From Roseovarius sp. MMSF_3350 (GTDB lineage Bacteria; Pseudomonadota; Alphaproteobacteria; Rhodobacterales; Rhodobacteraceae), in contig NZ_JASHIZ010000021.1 of the NCBI RefSeq assembly GCF_030733425.1, positions 21,482 through 85,481 of the forward strand: a stretch of 64,000 bases of DNA, given 5' to 3'. Below the pieces are notes generated by a model, which had not been told where the DNA came from, did not search any database, and saw only the letters and a list, made by a program, of their open reading frames with translations. Positions within the stretch are counted from its first letter, which is position 1. The number at the start of each line of letters is the position of its first letter. Below are positions 1 to 8,518 of the stretch, one piece after another. A program made the position numbers and the translations under genes.

Positions 1-39
1 CGGTCGTGGCGGATGCCTTGATACGGCAAGGAGAACGAG

Positions 40-825
40 ATGACGGATAATCCGGTAAGGACAGAAAGACGCGGCCATGTTCTGGAGGTGACCCTGGACA
101 GGCCCAAGGCCAACGCGATCGACCTGGCGACCAGCCGGATCATGGGCGACGTGTTCAAGGAGTTCCGCGACGATCCGGAGCTGCGCGTGGCGCTGATTAC
201 CGGGGCGGGCGAGAAGTTCTTCTGCCCTGGGTGGGATCTCAAGTCGGCCGCCGAGGGTGATGCCGTGGATGACGATTACGGGGTCGGCGGGTTCGGGGGC
301 TTGCAGGAGATGCGCGCGATGAACAAACCGATCATCGCCGCCGTGAACGGCATCTGCTGCGGCGGTGGTCTGGAATGGGCGCTGAGCGCGGACATCATCC
401 TGGCCGCCGATCATGCGCAGTTCGCCCTGCCCGAGATCCGCTCGGGCACGGTCGCTGACGCGGCCAGTGTGAAGCTGCCCAAGCGCATCCCCTATCACAT
501 CGCGATGGAAATGCTGCTGACCGGGCGCTGGATCGACGCCGAGGAGGCCGCGCGGTGGGGTCTGATCAACCAGATCCATCCCGGCGATCAGCTGATGGCT
601 AAGGCGCGGGAGATGGCCGACCTTTTGGCGAGCGGGCCGCCGCTGGTCTATGCGGCGATCAAGGAGATCGTGCGCGAGGCCGAGGCGATGACGTTCCAGG
701 ACGCGATGAACCGGATCACGCGGCGGCAGTTCGAGACTGTCGATGTGCTTTACGAGTCCGAGGATCAGCTGGAAGGGGCCAAGGCCTTTGCCGAAAAGCG
801 CGACCCGGTGTGGAAGGGGCGCTGA
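40..825 (+). CDS. caiD: Carnitinyl-CoA dehydratase-like enoyl-CoA hydratase (CaiD family)
   Basis: 261 residues, the same length as E. coli CaiD, a crotonase-fold enzyme that hydrates crotonobetainyl-CoA to carnitinyl-CoA in the cytoplasm. Family signatures run along the whole length: the N-terminal RPKANAID, GAGEKFF-GWDLK near residue 55, and the C-terminal FAEKRDPVWKGR. Both glutamates expected for catalysis are present, in GGGLEWAL and FALPEIRSG. Differences from E. coli CaiD include CPGWDL for SAGWDL and a cysteine pair in the oxyanion loop (ICCGGG), so the exact acyl-CoA could differ. The ATG at 40 follows AAGGAG. It is probably the last gene of an operon that begins outside the window; the upstream partner cannot be identified from the 39 bases available. 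Confidence 0.85.
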   Translation: MTDNPVRTERRGHVLEVTLDRPKANAIDLATSRIMGDVFKEFRDDPELRVALITGAGEKFFCPGWDLKSAAEGDAVDDDYGVGGFGGLQEMRAMNKPIIAAVNGICCGGGLEWALSADIILAADHAQFALPEIRSGTVADAASVKLPKRIPYHIAMEMLLTGRWIDAEEAARWGLINQIHPGDQLMAKAREMADLLASGPPLVYAAIKEIVREAEAMTFQDAMNRITRRQFETVDVLYESEDQLEGAKAFAEKRDPVWKGR

Positions 826-863
826 GCGCGGCAGCGGGCACCTGAAAATTCGGAGGATTTTCT

Positions 864-889
864 GGCGCGCGGAGTTCGGGCCGCGCGCC
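864..889. terminator. Bidirectional terminator between caiD and dctM
   Basis: A perfect 9-bp stem GGCGCGCGG/CCGCGCGCC with an 8-base loop lies between two convergent genes. A weaker AT-rich hairpin (AAAATTC...GGATTTT) sits just before it at about 845-861. Confidence 0.6.
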
Positions 890-896
890 GGCTTCG

Positions 897-2378
897 TCAG
901 TTGGTGATGATCTCGGGGCCCATGAAGGTGTTGGGCAGGAAGGTCGAGATCCAGGGAATGTAGGTCACCATGATGAGGAATACGAAAAGCACGGCCAAAA
1001 ACGGCAGGGCCGCGCGCACCACGTTCATCATGGGCATTCCCGCCACGCCCGAGGTGACGAAGAGGTTCAGGCCCACGGGCGGCGTGATCATCCCGATTTC
1101 CATGTTCACCACCATGATGATCCCGAGGTGAATGGGATCGATGCCAAGCTCGATGGCGATGGGGAACACGAGCGGTGCCACGATGACCAGCAGGCCCGAC
1201 GGCTCCATGAACTGGCCGCCGATGAGCAGGATCACGTTGACCATCACCAGGAACATCACCGGGCCGAGGCCCGCGGCCAGCATGCTTTCGGCGATGGCCT
1301 GGGGGATCTGTTCGTCGGTCAGCACGTGCTTCAGCAGAAGCGCGTTGGCGATGATGAACATCAGCGTGATCGTCAGCTTCGCGCCCTCGAAGACGGTGTT
1401 CACCGTGTCGCGGTGCCAGAAGGCCGTGACCAGCGCCCAGGGCTTTTGCAGCAGGGTCGCGGGGCGCGGAGCCTCGGCGGCGTTGACACTGCGTTCGCCC
1501 ATGGCGCCGGTGTATGTTTCTTCTTCGGACGGTGCCGCGAGGGGGCCCATGTCGCGGTAGATGAAGCAGGCCACCAGGAAGGCATAGACGGCGGCGACGG
1601 CGGCGGCCTCGGTCGGGGTGAAGGCGCCGGGCTGCCAGTAGATCAGGCTGCCTTCGCCAGTAAGGTTGACCCATGGGTGGCCATAGATGCCGCCCATGAT
1701 GATCCCGATCAGCAGGAGGCCCCAGAAGGCGTCGCGGAAGCTGTCCCAGATCTCGACCCAGCCTTTCCACTCGCCCGCCGGCATATTGCGGATGCGGGCC
1801 ATGACGTAGATCGTGATCATCAGCATCGTGCCGGCCAGCAGGCCGGGGATGACGCCGGCGAGGAACATGCGGCCCACGGAGACGTCGGTGGCCGAGGCAT
1901 AGACGACCATCACGATGGAGGGCGGGATGAGGATGCCGAGCGTGCCGGCGTTGCAGATCACCCCGGCGGCGAAGTCCTTGGTATAGCCGACCTGCCGCAT
2001 GGCGGCGATCACGATCGTGCCGATGGCGACCACGGTGGCGGGCGACGAGCCGGAAAGGGCGGCGAAAATCATGCAGGCCAGGACCCCCGCGATGGCGAGA
2101 CCGCCCTTGAGGTGGCCCACGCAGGCGATGGAGAAGCGGATGATCCGCTTGGCCACGCCGCCCGTGGACATGAAGCTGGAGGCGAGGATGAAGAACGGGA
2201 TGGCCAGCAGTGTGTAGTGTTCGGCCATGGCGTCATAGAGCGACTTGGCAACGGCGCCGATGGAGGTGTTCGAGAACATCAGCTGGAACACGATCGAGGA
2301 GAACCCGAGCGAGACCGCGATCGGCACGCCGATCAGCAGCAGGCCGATGATCATGATGAAGAGAAATGCGACTTCCAT
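897..2378 (-). CDS. dctM: TRAP transporter large permease, DctM family
   Basis: 493 residues, the DctM-type subunit of a tripartite ATP-independent periplasmic transporter. It is an inner-membrane protein with about a dozen hydrophobic segments that carries the sodium-coupled transport path. Family motifs include SGSSPATVVAIG near residue 110, GTLGILIPPSI near 145, and the C-terminal NMEIGMITPPVGLNLFVTSG. A hydrophilic insertion around residues 275-315 (rich in E, P and A) makes it longer than the usual 425-440 residues. It starts 4 bp after dctQ and is the last gene of dctP-dctQ-dctM. With DctB/DctD upstream, the substrate is probably a C4-dicarboxylate, but this is inferred from context only. 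Confidence 0.88.
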   Translation of the reverse strand: MEVAFLFIMIIGLLLIGVPIAVSLGFSSIVFQLMFSNTSIGAVAKSLYDAMAEHYTLLAIPFFILASSFMSTGGVAKRIIRFSIACVGHLKGGLAIAGVLACMIFAALSGSSPATVVAIGTIVIAAMRQVGYTKDFAAGVICNAGTLGILIPPSIVMVVYASATDVSVGRMFLAGVIPGLLAGTMLMITIYVMARIRNMPAGEWKGWVEIWDSFRDAFWGLLLIGIIMGGIYGHPWVNLTGEGSLIYWQPGAFTPTEAAAVAAVYAFLVACFIYRDMGPLAAPSEEETYTGAMGERSVNAAEAPRPATLLQKPWALVTAFWHRDTVNTVFEGAKLTITLMFIIANALLLKHVLTDEQIPQAIAESMLAAGLGPVMFLVMVNVILLIGGQFMEPSGLLVIVAPLVFPIAIELGIDPIHLGIIMVVNMEIGMITPPVGLNLFVTSGVAGMPMMNVVRAALPFLAVLFVFLIMVTYIPWISTFLPNTFMGPEIITN

Positions 2379-2382
2379 GGTC

Positions 2383-3108
2383 TCAGCCCCTGTTCACGTT
2401 TTCGCCACGGGCAAGCTTGTCGGCGGCGGTTTCCACCGCGTCCTCGGCCTCGTGACTGGTGATGATCCGCTGGCGCGTGCCGCGAAGGACGCCCAAGGTG
2501 GCCTGAACCACACGAAAGAGAAGCAGCGCCGCGCCAATGGGCAGGATCAGGTAGGGGATCACACGCGGCAGGTAGTCGTATTCCTCGACCACGCGGGTGT
2601 CGCCGTCCATGTACCAGTTGAAGGTATTTTCAAGAAACTCCTTGCCGAAGGGGATCGGCACAGGGCGCACCACGGCATATCCCTGGTCGCGCGCTTCCTC
2701 GAAACCGGTGGGGAACCAGCGGCCCGATGTGGGATCGAGGTTCGAGAATGGCGCCCAGAAATCGTAGGCGCCCTTGAGCAGAAGAAAGGCATAGGCGACG
2801 CAGACGACGCAGGCGATGATCGCCATACCGCGCTTGAGACCGCCGCTAACCATGTTGACGATGGCGTCCACGCCCAGGTGTGCGGTGACCTTGAACCCGT
2901 AGGAAATGCCGAAGAGAACCAGCCAGGCAAAGAGGATTTCCACCACTTCCTGCCCCCAGAGCAGGCTTTCGGCGAAGCCGTAGCGCAACACGACGTTGGC
3001 GAAGGTGATCAGGGTCATCGCGCCCAGGATCAGAGCGATGAAGATTTCCTCGGCGCGGTGAACGAAGCGTCCGACCGGGCCCGATGGTGTGTATCCGCTC
3101 ACGCTCAT
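2383..3108 (-). CDS. dctQ: TRAP transporter small permease, DctQ family
   Basis: 241 residues, the small membrane subunit of the TRAP transporter. It has four predicted membrane segments; the first (about residues 19-39) holds the typical IALILGAMTLITFANVVLRYG pattern, followed by the family's W-QE-V-EILFAWLVLFGISYG. It is longer than typical DctQ (160-190) because of a loop of about 60 residues between segments 3 and 4 (around 125-190). It lies between dctP and dctM and is separated from dctP by 134 bp holding a strong hairpin. Confidence 0.85.
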   Translation of the reverse strand: MSVSGYTPSGPVGRFVHRAEEIFIALILGAMTLITFANVVLRYGFAESLLWGQEVVEILFAWLVLFGISYGFKVTAHLGVDAIVNMVSGGLKRGMAIIACVVCVAYAFLLLKGAYDFWAPFSNLDPTSGRWFPTGFEEARDQGYAVVRPVPIPFGKEFLENTFNWYMDGDTRVVEEYDYLPRVIPYLILPIGAALLLFRVVQATLGVLRGTRQRIITSHEAEDAVETAADKLARGENVNRG

Positions 3109-3151
3109 GGCGTTTTCCTCCGGATCATGTTGGGTAAGGCCGGTGCAGGTT

Positions 3152-3176
3152 CCGGCGGCACGCGGGGTGCCGCCGG
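3152..3176 (-). terminator. Intercistronic hairpin between dctP and dctQ
   Basis: Perfect 10-bp stem CCGGCGGCAC/GTGCCGCCGG with a 5-base loop. No T-run follows. Hairpins here commonly stabilise or attenuate mRNA so that the periplasmic binding protein is made in excess over the membrane subunits. Confidence 0.6.
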
Positions 3177-3242
3177 TATCCGGCGCGGCGGGCGCGGTCG
3201 GGCCTCAGAGAAGCCGCAGGCGCGCGCCCGCTTGGCCCTGCA

Positions 3243-4244
3243 TCAGCTGCCGCTGTTGTGGGACTGGGCCGCGTCGATGTTGTCCTGGCCCACATCCTCG
3301 ACGAACTGGTCCCAGACCGGGCGCATCGCGTCGACCCAAGCCTGACGCTGGTCGGCCGACAATTCGCGCACCTCGCCGCCGGCGTCGATGATCGCTTGGC
3401 GGTTTTCCTGGTTCACGCTGTAGCTTTCGGCGTTCCGGGTCTCGGTCACTTCACCCACGATGGTCATGAACTGGTCGCGCACATCGGGTTCCAGCGAGTC
3501 GAGCCAGTCGCTCGAGGTCACCAGCAGGTAGTCGATGATGCCGTGGTTGGTCTCGGTAATGCCGTCCTGCACCTCGAAGAACTTCTGACCGTAGATGTTG
3601 GACCAGGTGTTTTCCTGACCGTCGACAACGCCGGTTTGCAGCGCACCGTAGACTTCGGAGAAGGCCATCGGCTGCGGCGAGGCACCCAGGGCTTCCATCT
3701 GTGCGACCAGAACGTCGGAGGTCTGCACGCGGAACTTCAGGCCCTCGGCATCCGACGGCTCGATCAGCGGCACGTTGGCCGAGAACTGTTTCATGCCGTT
3801 GTGCCAGAAGGCCAGACCCTGCAGGCCTCGGCGCTGCATGGAATCGAGCATGTCCTGGCCCGCGTCGGAGGCCTGGAAACTGTCCACGGCGTCGATGTTC
3901 TTGAACATGAAAGGCAGGTCGAAGATGCGGAACACCTTTGTGAAGTTCTCGAACTTCGACAGCGACGGCGCGGCCAGCTGGACGTCGCCCTGAAGCATCG
4001 CCTCGAGCACCTGGTCATCGTTGTAGAGCGTGGAGTTGGGGAACACCTCCATGCACATCTTGCCGTCCATTTCCTCGTTGATGCGCTCTTGCAGCAGCGA
4101 GGCGGCGATGCCCTTGGGGTGCTTGTCGGTGTTGGTGACGTGGCTGAACTTTACGACGATTTCGCCATCGTCGCAGGCCGCGCTCACGGCGCCGGCAGAC
4201 ACGGTCAGTGCGAGTGCCGCGGTTGCGGCAGACAGAAATTTCAT
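3243..4244 (-). CDS. dctP: TRAP transporter substrate-binding protein, DctP family
   Basis: 333 residues from the ATG at 4244, which follows GGGAGGAGAGACC; the longer open frame upstream is non-coding promoter DNA. A Sec signal peptide (MKFLSAATAALALTVSAGA, cleavage about residue 22) exports it to the periplasm. It matches the DctP family with KFSHVT near residue 30, HPKGIAA, the solute-binding arginine region LKFRVQTSDV at about 150, and GVVDGQENTWSNIYGQKF at about 185. It captures the substrate, probably succinate, fumarate or malate, and delivers it to DctQM. The upstream 303 bp contains three inverted repeats that look like operators. Confidence 0.88.
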   Translation of the reverse strand: MKFLSAATAALALTVSAGAVSAACDDGEIVVKFSHVTNTDKHPKGIAASLLQERINEEMDGKMCMEVFPNSTLYNDDQVLEAMLQGDVQLAAPSLSKFENFTKVFRIFDLPFMFKNIDAVDSFQASDAGQDMLDSMQRRGLQGLAFWHNGMKQFSANVPLIEPSDAEGLKFRVQTSDVLVAQMEALGASPQPMAFSEVYGALQTGVVDGQENTWSNIYGQKFFEVQDGITETNHGIIDYLLVTSSDWLDSLEPDVRDQFMTIVGEVTETRNAESYSVNQENRQAIIDAGGEVRELSADQRQAWVDAMRPVWDQFVEDVGQDNIDAAQSHNSGS

Positions 4245-4276
4245 GGTCTCTCCTCCCAAATTAGAGACAGGTTTGG

Positions 4277-4291
4277 ATACCGTAACGGTAT
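4277..4291. promoter_or_regulatory. Inverted repeat in the dctP leader
   Basis: Perfect 7-1-7 inverted repeat ATACCGT-A-ACGGTAT, 33 bp upstream of the dctP ATG. It is separate from the two distal palindromes and may bind a second regulator. The rest of the 4245-4547 gap holds no gene that I can support. Confidence 0.45.
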
Positions 4292-4427
4292 TGCGAGGCC
4301 AGAATGGCGATTGGTTGGAATGCCTCAAGCTGAATCTAGGGCGGATGTGGCGAATCAGGATATCACTATTGGTTTCAGATACTTGAATTCCTCGAATCAC
4401 CTGCGTCGAGAAACTCTGCCAAACGTC

Positions 4428-4444
4428 TGTGCGGAATCCCGCAC
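4428..4444. promoter_or_regulatory. Proximal DctD-type palindrome
   Basis: TGTGCGG-AATC-CCGCAC has perfect 6-bp arms (GTGCGG/CCGCAC) around a 4-base centre. Its centre is 32 bp, three helical turns, from the second copy. It is a likely upstream activator site for the adjacent DctD. Confidence 0.55.
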
Positions 4445-4459
4445 GCGCTTTGCGCAACC

Positions 4460-4477
4460 TGTGCGGATTTCCGCACA
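4460..4477. promoter_or_regulatory. Distal DctD-type palindrome
   Basis: TGTGCGGA-TT-TCCGCACA is a perfect 8-2-8 inverted repeat, about 215 bp upstream of the dctP start. It shares the GTGCGG/CCGCAC arms of the proximal copy, as expected for a pair of activator-binding sites. Confidence 0.6.
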
Positions 4478-4547
4478 AACCGGGTCTGCGGTGTCCCGAT
4501 CGTCTTGCCCGGCCAGCGCGGTGATCAGGTGATTGCGGTGGCAACGC

Positions 4548-5786
4548 TCAGCCGTTGCCGCGCCGATAGTCCTCGGGTTTGATGCCGTAGCGGGCAAGCT
4601 TGTCATAGAACGTCTTGCGCGGCAGCTTCAGCGCCTTCGCGGCCTCGGATGCGCGGCCGTTCTGGCGACCGAGTGCGGCGATCAGCAGCGAGCGCTCGAC
4701 CTGGGCCATCTGCTCGGACAGGCCAAGATCGGCGGCGCGGGTGACCTCATCCGGCATCCCGAGGACAAAGCGCATGGCGGCACTCATCAGCGAGCGGGCG
4801 TTGCCGGGCCAGTCCTGGGCCATCAGGCGGGCGAGGTGATCGGGCGCGATATCCGGCGCGGCGATGCCAGACTGCTCGGCCGCCTGGGCCACGTAGTGCC
4901 GGAAAAGAACGGGAATGTCCTCGGGTCGTTCGGACAGGGCCGGGATGCGCACCGGTGCCACGTCCAGCCGGTAGTAAAGCTCGGGGTAAAAGCGCCCCTC
5001 CTCGGCGGCCACGGCTAGGTCCGTCGTGGTGCCTGCGATGAGGCGGGCCTCCGCGCCTTCCTCCAGCCGGTCCAGCAGGGCGTGCTGCGCGTGCGGGGGC
5101 AGCCCGGTGATCTCTTCGATGAAAAGGCTGCCACCGCGGGCCGACGCCAGAGCATCGTCGAGGGCGGCGACATCGAGCGCCGCCGCGGGGTGTTTGATGT
5201 AAGGCCCGCGGCCCGCGGGCGTCATCAGGTGCACCACCTCCGCCACCTTGGAGATCCCGGCTCCGGGAGGGCCGGTGACCAGCACGTCGGCCCCCATGGC
5301 CGCCACGCGGCGCACGCGTTCGCGCAGGTTGTCGGCCAGTTCGGAGGTGCCGAAAAGCATGCGCGCCGCCGCATCGCCCGTCTCGAGCTGGCGCTTCAGG
5401 CGCCGGTTTTCCAGCACCAGCGACCGGGTCTGCAGGGCGCGGGTCAGCACGGGCAGCAGGGCATCGGGCGCGCAGGGCTTTTCGAGAAAATCGAACGCGC
5501 CCTGTCCCATTGCGCGGACCGCCATGGGAATGTCGCCCTCGCCGGTCAGCAGGATGACCGGCAGTTCGGCGTCGGTCTTGCGGGTGTAATCCAGAAGATA
5601 GAAGCCATCGCGGCCCGGCATCCGGATGTCCGACAGGATGACGCCGGGAAAGTCGGGGGTGATGTGATCCTTGGCCTCGATGAAAGAGCCGGCGACGCGC
5701 GGAGAAAGGCGGTTGAGCTCCAGCGTCTGGGCCAGCGCCTCGCGGACGGCCGCATCGTCATCCACGATGAGTATATCGGTTTTCAT
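4548..5786 (-). CDS. dctD: DctD-like response regulator with degenerate AAA+ domain
   Basis: 412 residues from the ATG at 5786, which overlaps the dctB stop by 4 bp. Order: receiver (1-120, phospho-acceptor Asp53 in LSDIRMPGRDG), NtrC-type AAA+ domain (about 145-350), Fis-type helix-turn-helix at the C-terminus (RASEAAKALKLPRKTFYDKL). The AAA+ domain is abnormal. The Walker A lysine is missing (GPPGAGIS at 172-179), and the segment that normally contains the sigma54-contacting GAFTGA loop is deleted, while FYPELYYRLDVAPVRIPAL and SERPEDIPVL are kept. It probably controls dctPQM as a DNA-binding regulator that does not act through canonical ATP-driven sigma54 activation. Confidence 0.85.
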   Translation of the reverse strand: MKTDILIVDDDAAVREALAQTLELNRLSPRVAGSFIEAKDHITPDFPGVILSDIRMPGRDGFYLLDYTRKTDAELPVILLTGEGDIPMAVRAMGQGAFDFLEKPCAPDALLPVLTRALQTRSLVLENRRLKRQLETGDAAARMLFGTSELADNLRERVRRVAAMGADVLVTGPPGAGISKVAEVVHLMTPAGRGPYIKHPAAALDVAALDDALASARGGSLFIEEITGLPPHAQHALLDRLEEGAEARLIAGTTTDLAVAAEEGRFYPELYYRLDVAPVRIPALSERPEDIPVLFRHYVAQAAEQSGIAAPDIAPDHLARLMAQDWPGNARSLMSAAMRFVLGMPDEVTRAADLGLSEQMAQVERSLLIAALGRQNGRASEAAKALKLPRKTFYDKLARYGIKPEDYRRGNG

Positions 5787-7531
5787 GCCGCGACCTCGTC
5801 CTGCCAGGGATCCAGTTCGATGCGAAAGATCGCGCCGCCATCCGCCGCGTTGCTGCCGCTGATGCGGCCGCCGAAGCTTTCGACCAGGCCGTAGGAGATG
5901 GAAAGACCGAGACCAAGGCCATCCTCGCCGCCGACTTCCTTGGTGGTGTAGAACGGCTCGAATATCTTGGCGGGGTCGGAGATGCCCGGCCCGGTGTCGC
6001 GTACCGTCACGGTGGGGCGAATGCCGGGCACGAGCGAGACCTCGATATGTTTGTCCGATTGTCCGGCCATGGCGTCGATCGCGTTGTTGATCAGGTTGAC
6101 AAAGACCTGACCCAGCCGCACCTCGCCGGCGCGGACATGGACGGGAAACTCCGGCCGGTGCCACGACAGCGCGACGCCTTCGTGGTCGAGGCGCTGTTCG
6201 GTCAGCTCGACAGCGGTGTCGATCACGCTTCCCAGATCGACCTTGCCGGCAGGTTCGGCCTCGTTCCGGGCAAAGGCGCGCAGGTTCCGGATGATCCGCG
6301 CGGCGCGTCCGGCAAGGTCGGAAATACGGCTGAAGTTGTCCCGCGCGGGCCGCGCCTGCCCGGCGTCGAGAAACGACGCGCCGTTATCCGCGAATTGCTG
6401 GATCGCCATCAGGGGCTGGTTGAGCTCGTGGCTGATGCCCGCCGACATCTGGCCCAGCGCACCAAGCTTGCCGGCCTGGACCAGATCCTCCTGGGCGCGG
6501 GTCAGGGCCGCCTCGGCCTCCATCCGCTCGGCCACCTCGCGGCGCAGGGCGAGATTGGTCTGCGACAGTTCCGCCGTGCGGTCGGCCACGCGCGCCTCGA
6601 GCTGGGCGTTGGAGATGGCGAGCGCGCGGCGACGCTCGGCCAGAAGCAGCAGCACAGCACCGAAGGCAAGACAGGTTGCCGCGAAGAAGGCCGCTTGCAG
6701 GCCGGCCATGCGGGACACGGGCGCGGCGTCCATCAGGGCATGTCCGGTCATTCCGATCACCGGCTTGGGGCTGGCAAGGTGCAAGGCCTGCTGGGGCAGG
6801 TAGCTGCCATGATCGAGCGTCCAGATATCCCGATCGCCGCGCGTCGTGTGGGGCGCAGGTGCATCGGCGTCGGGTGCGGCCAGCCCGGCCGCGCCCGAGC
6901 GGAGGCGCCAGCCCAGAATTTCCGCACGATTTGAAAGAAAGACGCGGCCCTCGTGGTCGGTAAAGAACACGACGGGCTGGCCGCCGATCCAGCCCCACTC
7001 GATTTCATCGATGTCGACGACGGCGATGAGGCTGCCTCGGATCGTGCCGTTTTCCGCGAAGGATGGCGCGGCATAGGCATAGACGCGGCGCCCGTCGGGC
7101 CCGAGCCTGCCGAAGAAGGAGCCCAGCGCGCCGTGCATGGCGCGGCCGAAATAGCTGCTGCCCGAGGGGTCGAGCGTGACCTCGCCGGCCTCTGCCAGCA
7201 CCGTGCCCGTGGCATCGGCGAAGATCAGCGCCGCGGCGCCGCTTTTGTCGACGGCCTCCTGCAACAATTGCGTGGCCGCGGGAGTATCGGGGGTGTCCGT
7301 TGTCAGCGCCGCGAGGTCGGGGTGGTCCGACATGAGCACGGCCAGTTCGCGGAAACGGCGCATCTCTCCGGTAAAACGGTCGGCCGCAAGCGCCAGATCG
7401 GCGCGGCCCTGTTTGGACAGCTGGGTCAGACCCTGACCGTAGCCATATCGCCAGACGGTCGCCGCTGCCGCGGTGACCGCAAGCAGGAACAGGGCGATGA
7501 CAACCCACCGGGCGCGAAGAAGCGACAACAT
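5783..7531 (-). CDS. dctB: C4-dicarboxylate sensor histidine kinase DctB
   Basis: 582 residues. An N-terminal membrane segment (about 9-28) is followed by a periplasmic sensor region of double-PAS type (about 30-265), a second membrane segment (about 275-297), a coiled-coil linker, and the kinase core. The phospho-acceptor is in GQMSAGISHELNQPLMAI, the N box is NLINNAIDAMAG and the G box is DTGPGISDP. Architecture and order match DctB, which senses periplasmic C4-dicarboxylates and phosphorylates DctD. It forms a two-gene unit with dctD (ATGA overlap). Confidence 0.85.
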   Translation of the reverse strand: MLSLLRARWVVIALFLLAVTAAAATVWRYGYGQGLTQLSKQGRADLALAADRFTGEMRRFRELAVLMSDHPDLAALTTDTPDTPAATQLLQEAVDKSGAAALIFADATGTVLAEAGEVTLDPSGSSYFGRAMHGALGSFFGRLGPDGRRVYAYAAPSFAENGTIRGSLIAVVDIDEIEWGWIGGQPVVFFTDHEGRVFLSNRAEILGWRLRSGAAGLAAPDADAPAPHTTRGDRDIWTLDHGSYLPQQALHLASPKPVIGMTGHALMDAAPVSRMAGLQAAFFAATCLAFGAVLLLLAERRRALAISNAQLEARVADRTAELSQTNLALRREVAERMEAEAALTRAQEDLVQAGKLGALGQMSAGISHELNQPLMAIQQFADNGASFLDAGQARPARDNFSRISDLAGRAARIIRNLRAFARNEAEPAGKVDLGSVIDTAVELTEQRLDHEGVALSWHRPEFPVHVRAGEVRLGQVFVNLINNAIDAMAGQSDKHIEVSLVPGIRPTVTVRDTGPGISDPAKIFEPFYTTKEVGGEDGLGLGLSISYGLVESFGGRISGSNAADGGAIFRIELDPWQDEVAA

Positions 7532-7591
7532 GGCAGATAGATAGCAAGCCTGTCCCCCGCTTGACCAGATAAAGGATAACGGGCGGAAGGG

Positions 7592-8314
7592 TCAGGCGCC
7601 GCCATCCGCCCCGGGCAGGTCGAACCGCACGCTCAGGCCGCGCGGCGCTTCCGTTGGGATGATCGCGATCTCGCCCCCCAGGCTGCGCACGACCTTGCGC
7701 GCGATGGCGAGGCCGACGCCGGAATGGCCCGTCTCGCTTTTGGGCCGCAGGGTCGCGAGCGGTTTGAACACGGCGGTCCAGTGAGCCGGAGCAATGCCGG
7801 GCCCATCGTCGGAGACGGTGACCTGCACGCGATCGTGCCACGTGCGGGCCACGATCCGCAGGTTGCCGAAGTCACGATCGTGATGCGCGGCGGCGTTGCC
7901 GAGAACTGCATCGAAAAGTCTGTTCAGATCGTTCAGCGGCCCCGTCACGTGCAGACCGCCGCATTGGGTTTCACAGGTCAGCCTGGGGGTGGCCGGCAGG
8001 CGGGTGCAGGCGCCGGTCACCAGCGCCTCAAGGTCGTGCGCGGCGGGCGGATCGGCCAGGCGGGCCACACGGGACAGCTCTGTCAGGGCAGTGAGCGTGT
8101 CGTCCAGCCGATGCGCGTAGTCGCGCAGCATGGCGAGGTTGTCCGCGGCGTCGGCGGACAGGACGACCCTCTGCGCCGCGAGATCCTCCCCGATCCAGTC
8201 GGGGATGGTGCGCATGGCCCGGGCGAATGCCTTGAGGTCATGCGTCATGATATAGAGGAATTCCTCGGCCTCCTGCACCGGGCCCTGGCTGTCAGAGGTG
8301 AACGGACGTGACAC
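7592..8314 (-). CDS. Soluble histidine kinase without membrane segments
   Basis: 240 residues starting at GTG 8314, chosen because GAGGAG lies 4 bases upstream; a longer reading from 8353 has no such site. It begins almost directly with the dimerisation/phospho-acceptor region (FLYIMTHDLKAF, His25), resembling phytochrome-type kinases, and ends with a HATPase domain (N-box-like FDAVLGNAAAHHD, VSDDGPGIAP, GHSGVGLAIARKVV). No sensor domain is present, so the input must come from another protein. It is divergent from the receiver gene at 8519, which is its likely partner. Confidence 0.75.
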   Translation of the reverse strand: MSRPFTSDSQGPVQEAEEFLYIMTHDLKAFARAMRTIPDWIGEDLAAQRVVLSADAADNLAMLRDYAHRLDDTLTALTELSRVARLADPPAAHDLEALVTGACTRLPATPRLTCETQCGGLHVTGPLNDLNRLFDAVLGNAAAHHDRDFGNLRIVARTWHDRVQVTVSDDGPGIAPAHWTAVFKPLATLRPKSETGHSGVGLAIARKVVRSLGGEIAIIPTEAPRGLSVRFDLPGADGGA

Positions 8315-8518
8315 GTATCTCCTCTCTTTCCTTGGTTGTTCGCGCAACCGCAAGCCTCGCAGAGGCGGGTTTCCAACCGGTGAACACCGCTGCCGGGCAA
8401 GCGGAACAATCGTTTAAAATCCGCGGCAACGGAGGCAGCGCCGGTAACATATTGGTAAGGCTCGCGCCTCTAGCATCAGCTTACGATTTCCGGGTGTTTT
8501 CGTGAGAAAGGTTATGAC

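Noticed and set aside
1..39. 3' end of an upstream gene
   Set aside because: Three frames are open for different short distances; too little sequence to choose one.
1128..2462. 444-codon open frame on the plus strand
   Set aside because: Antisense to dctM; composition rich in H, D, G and R with no family motif.
4245..4547. Sigma54 -24/-12 promoter for dctP
   Set aside because: Searched for GG-N10-GC elements near TGGCCTCGCAA on the minus strand; spacing does not fit, and DctD lacks the sigma54 contact loop.
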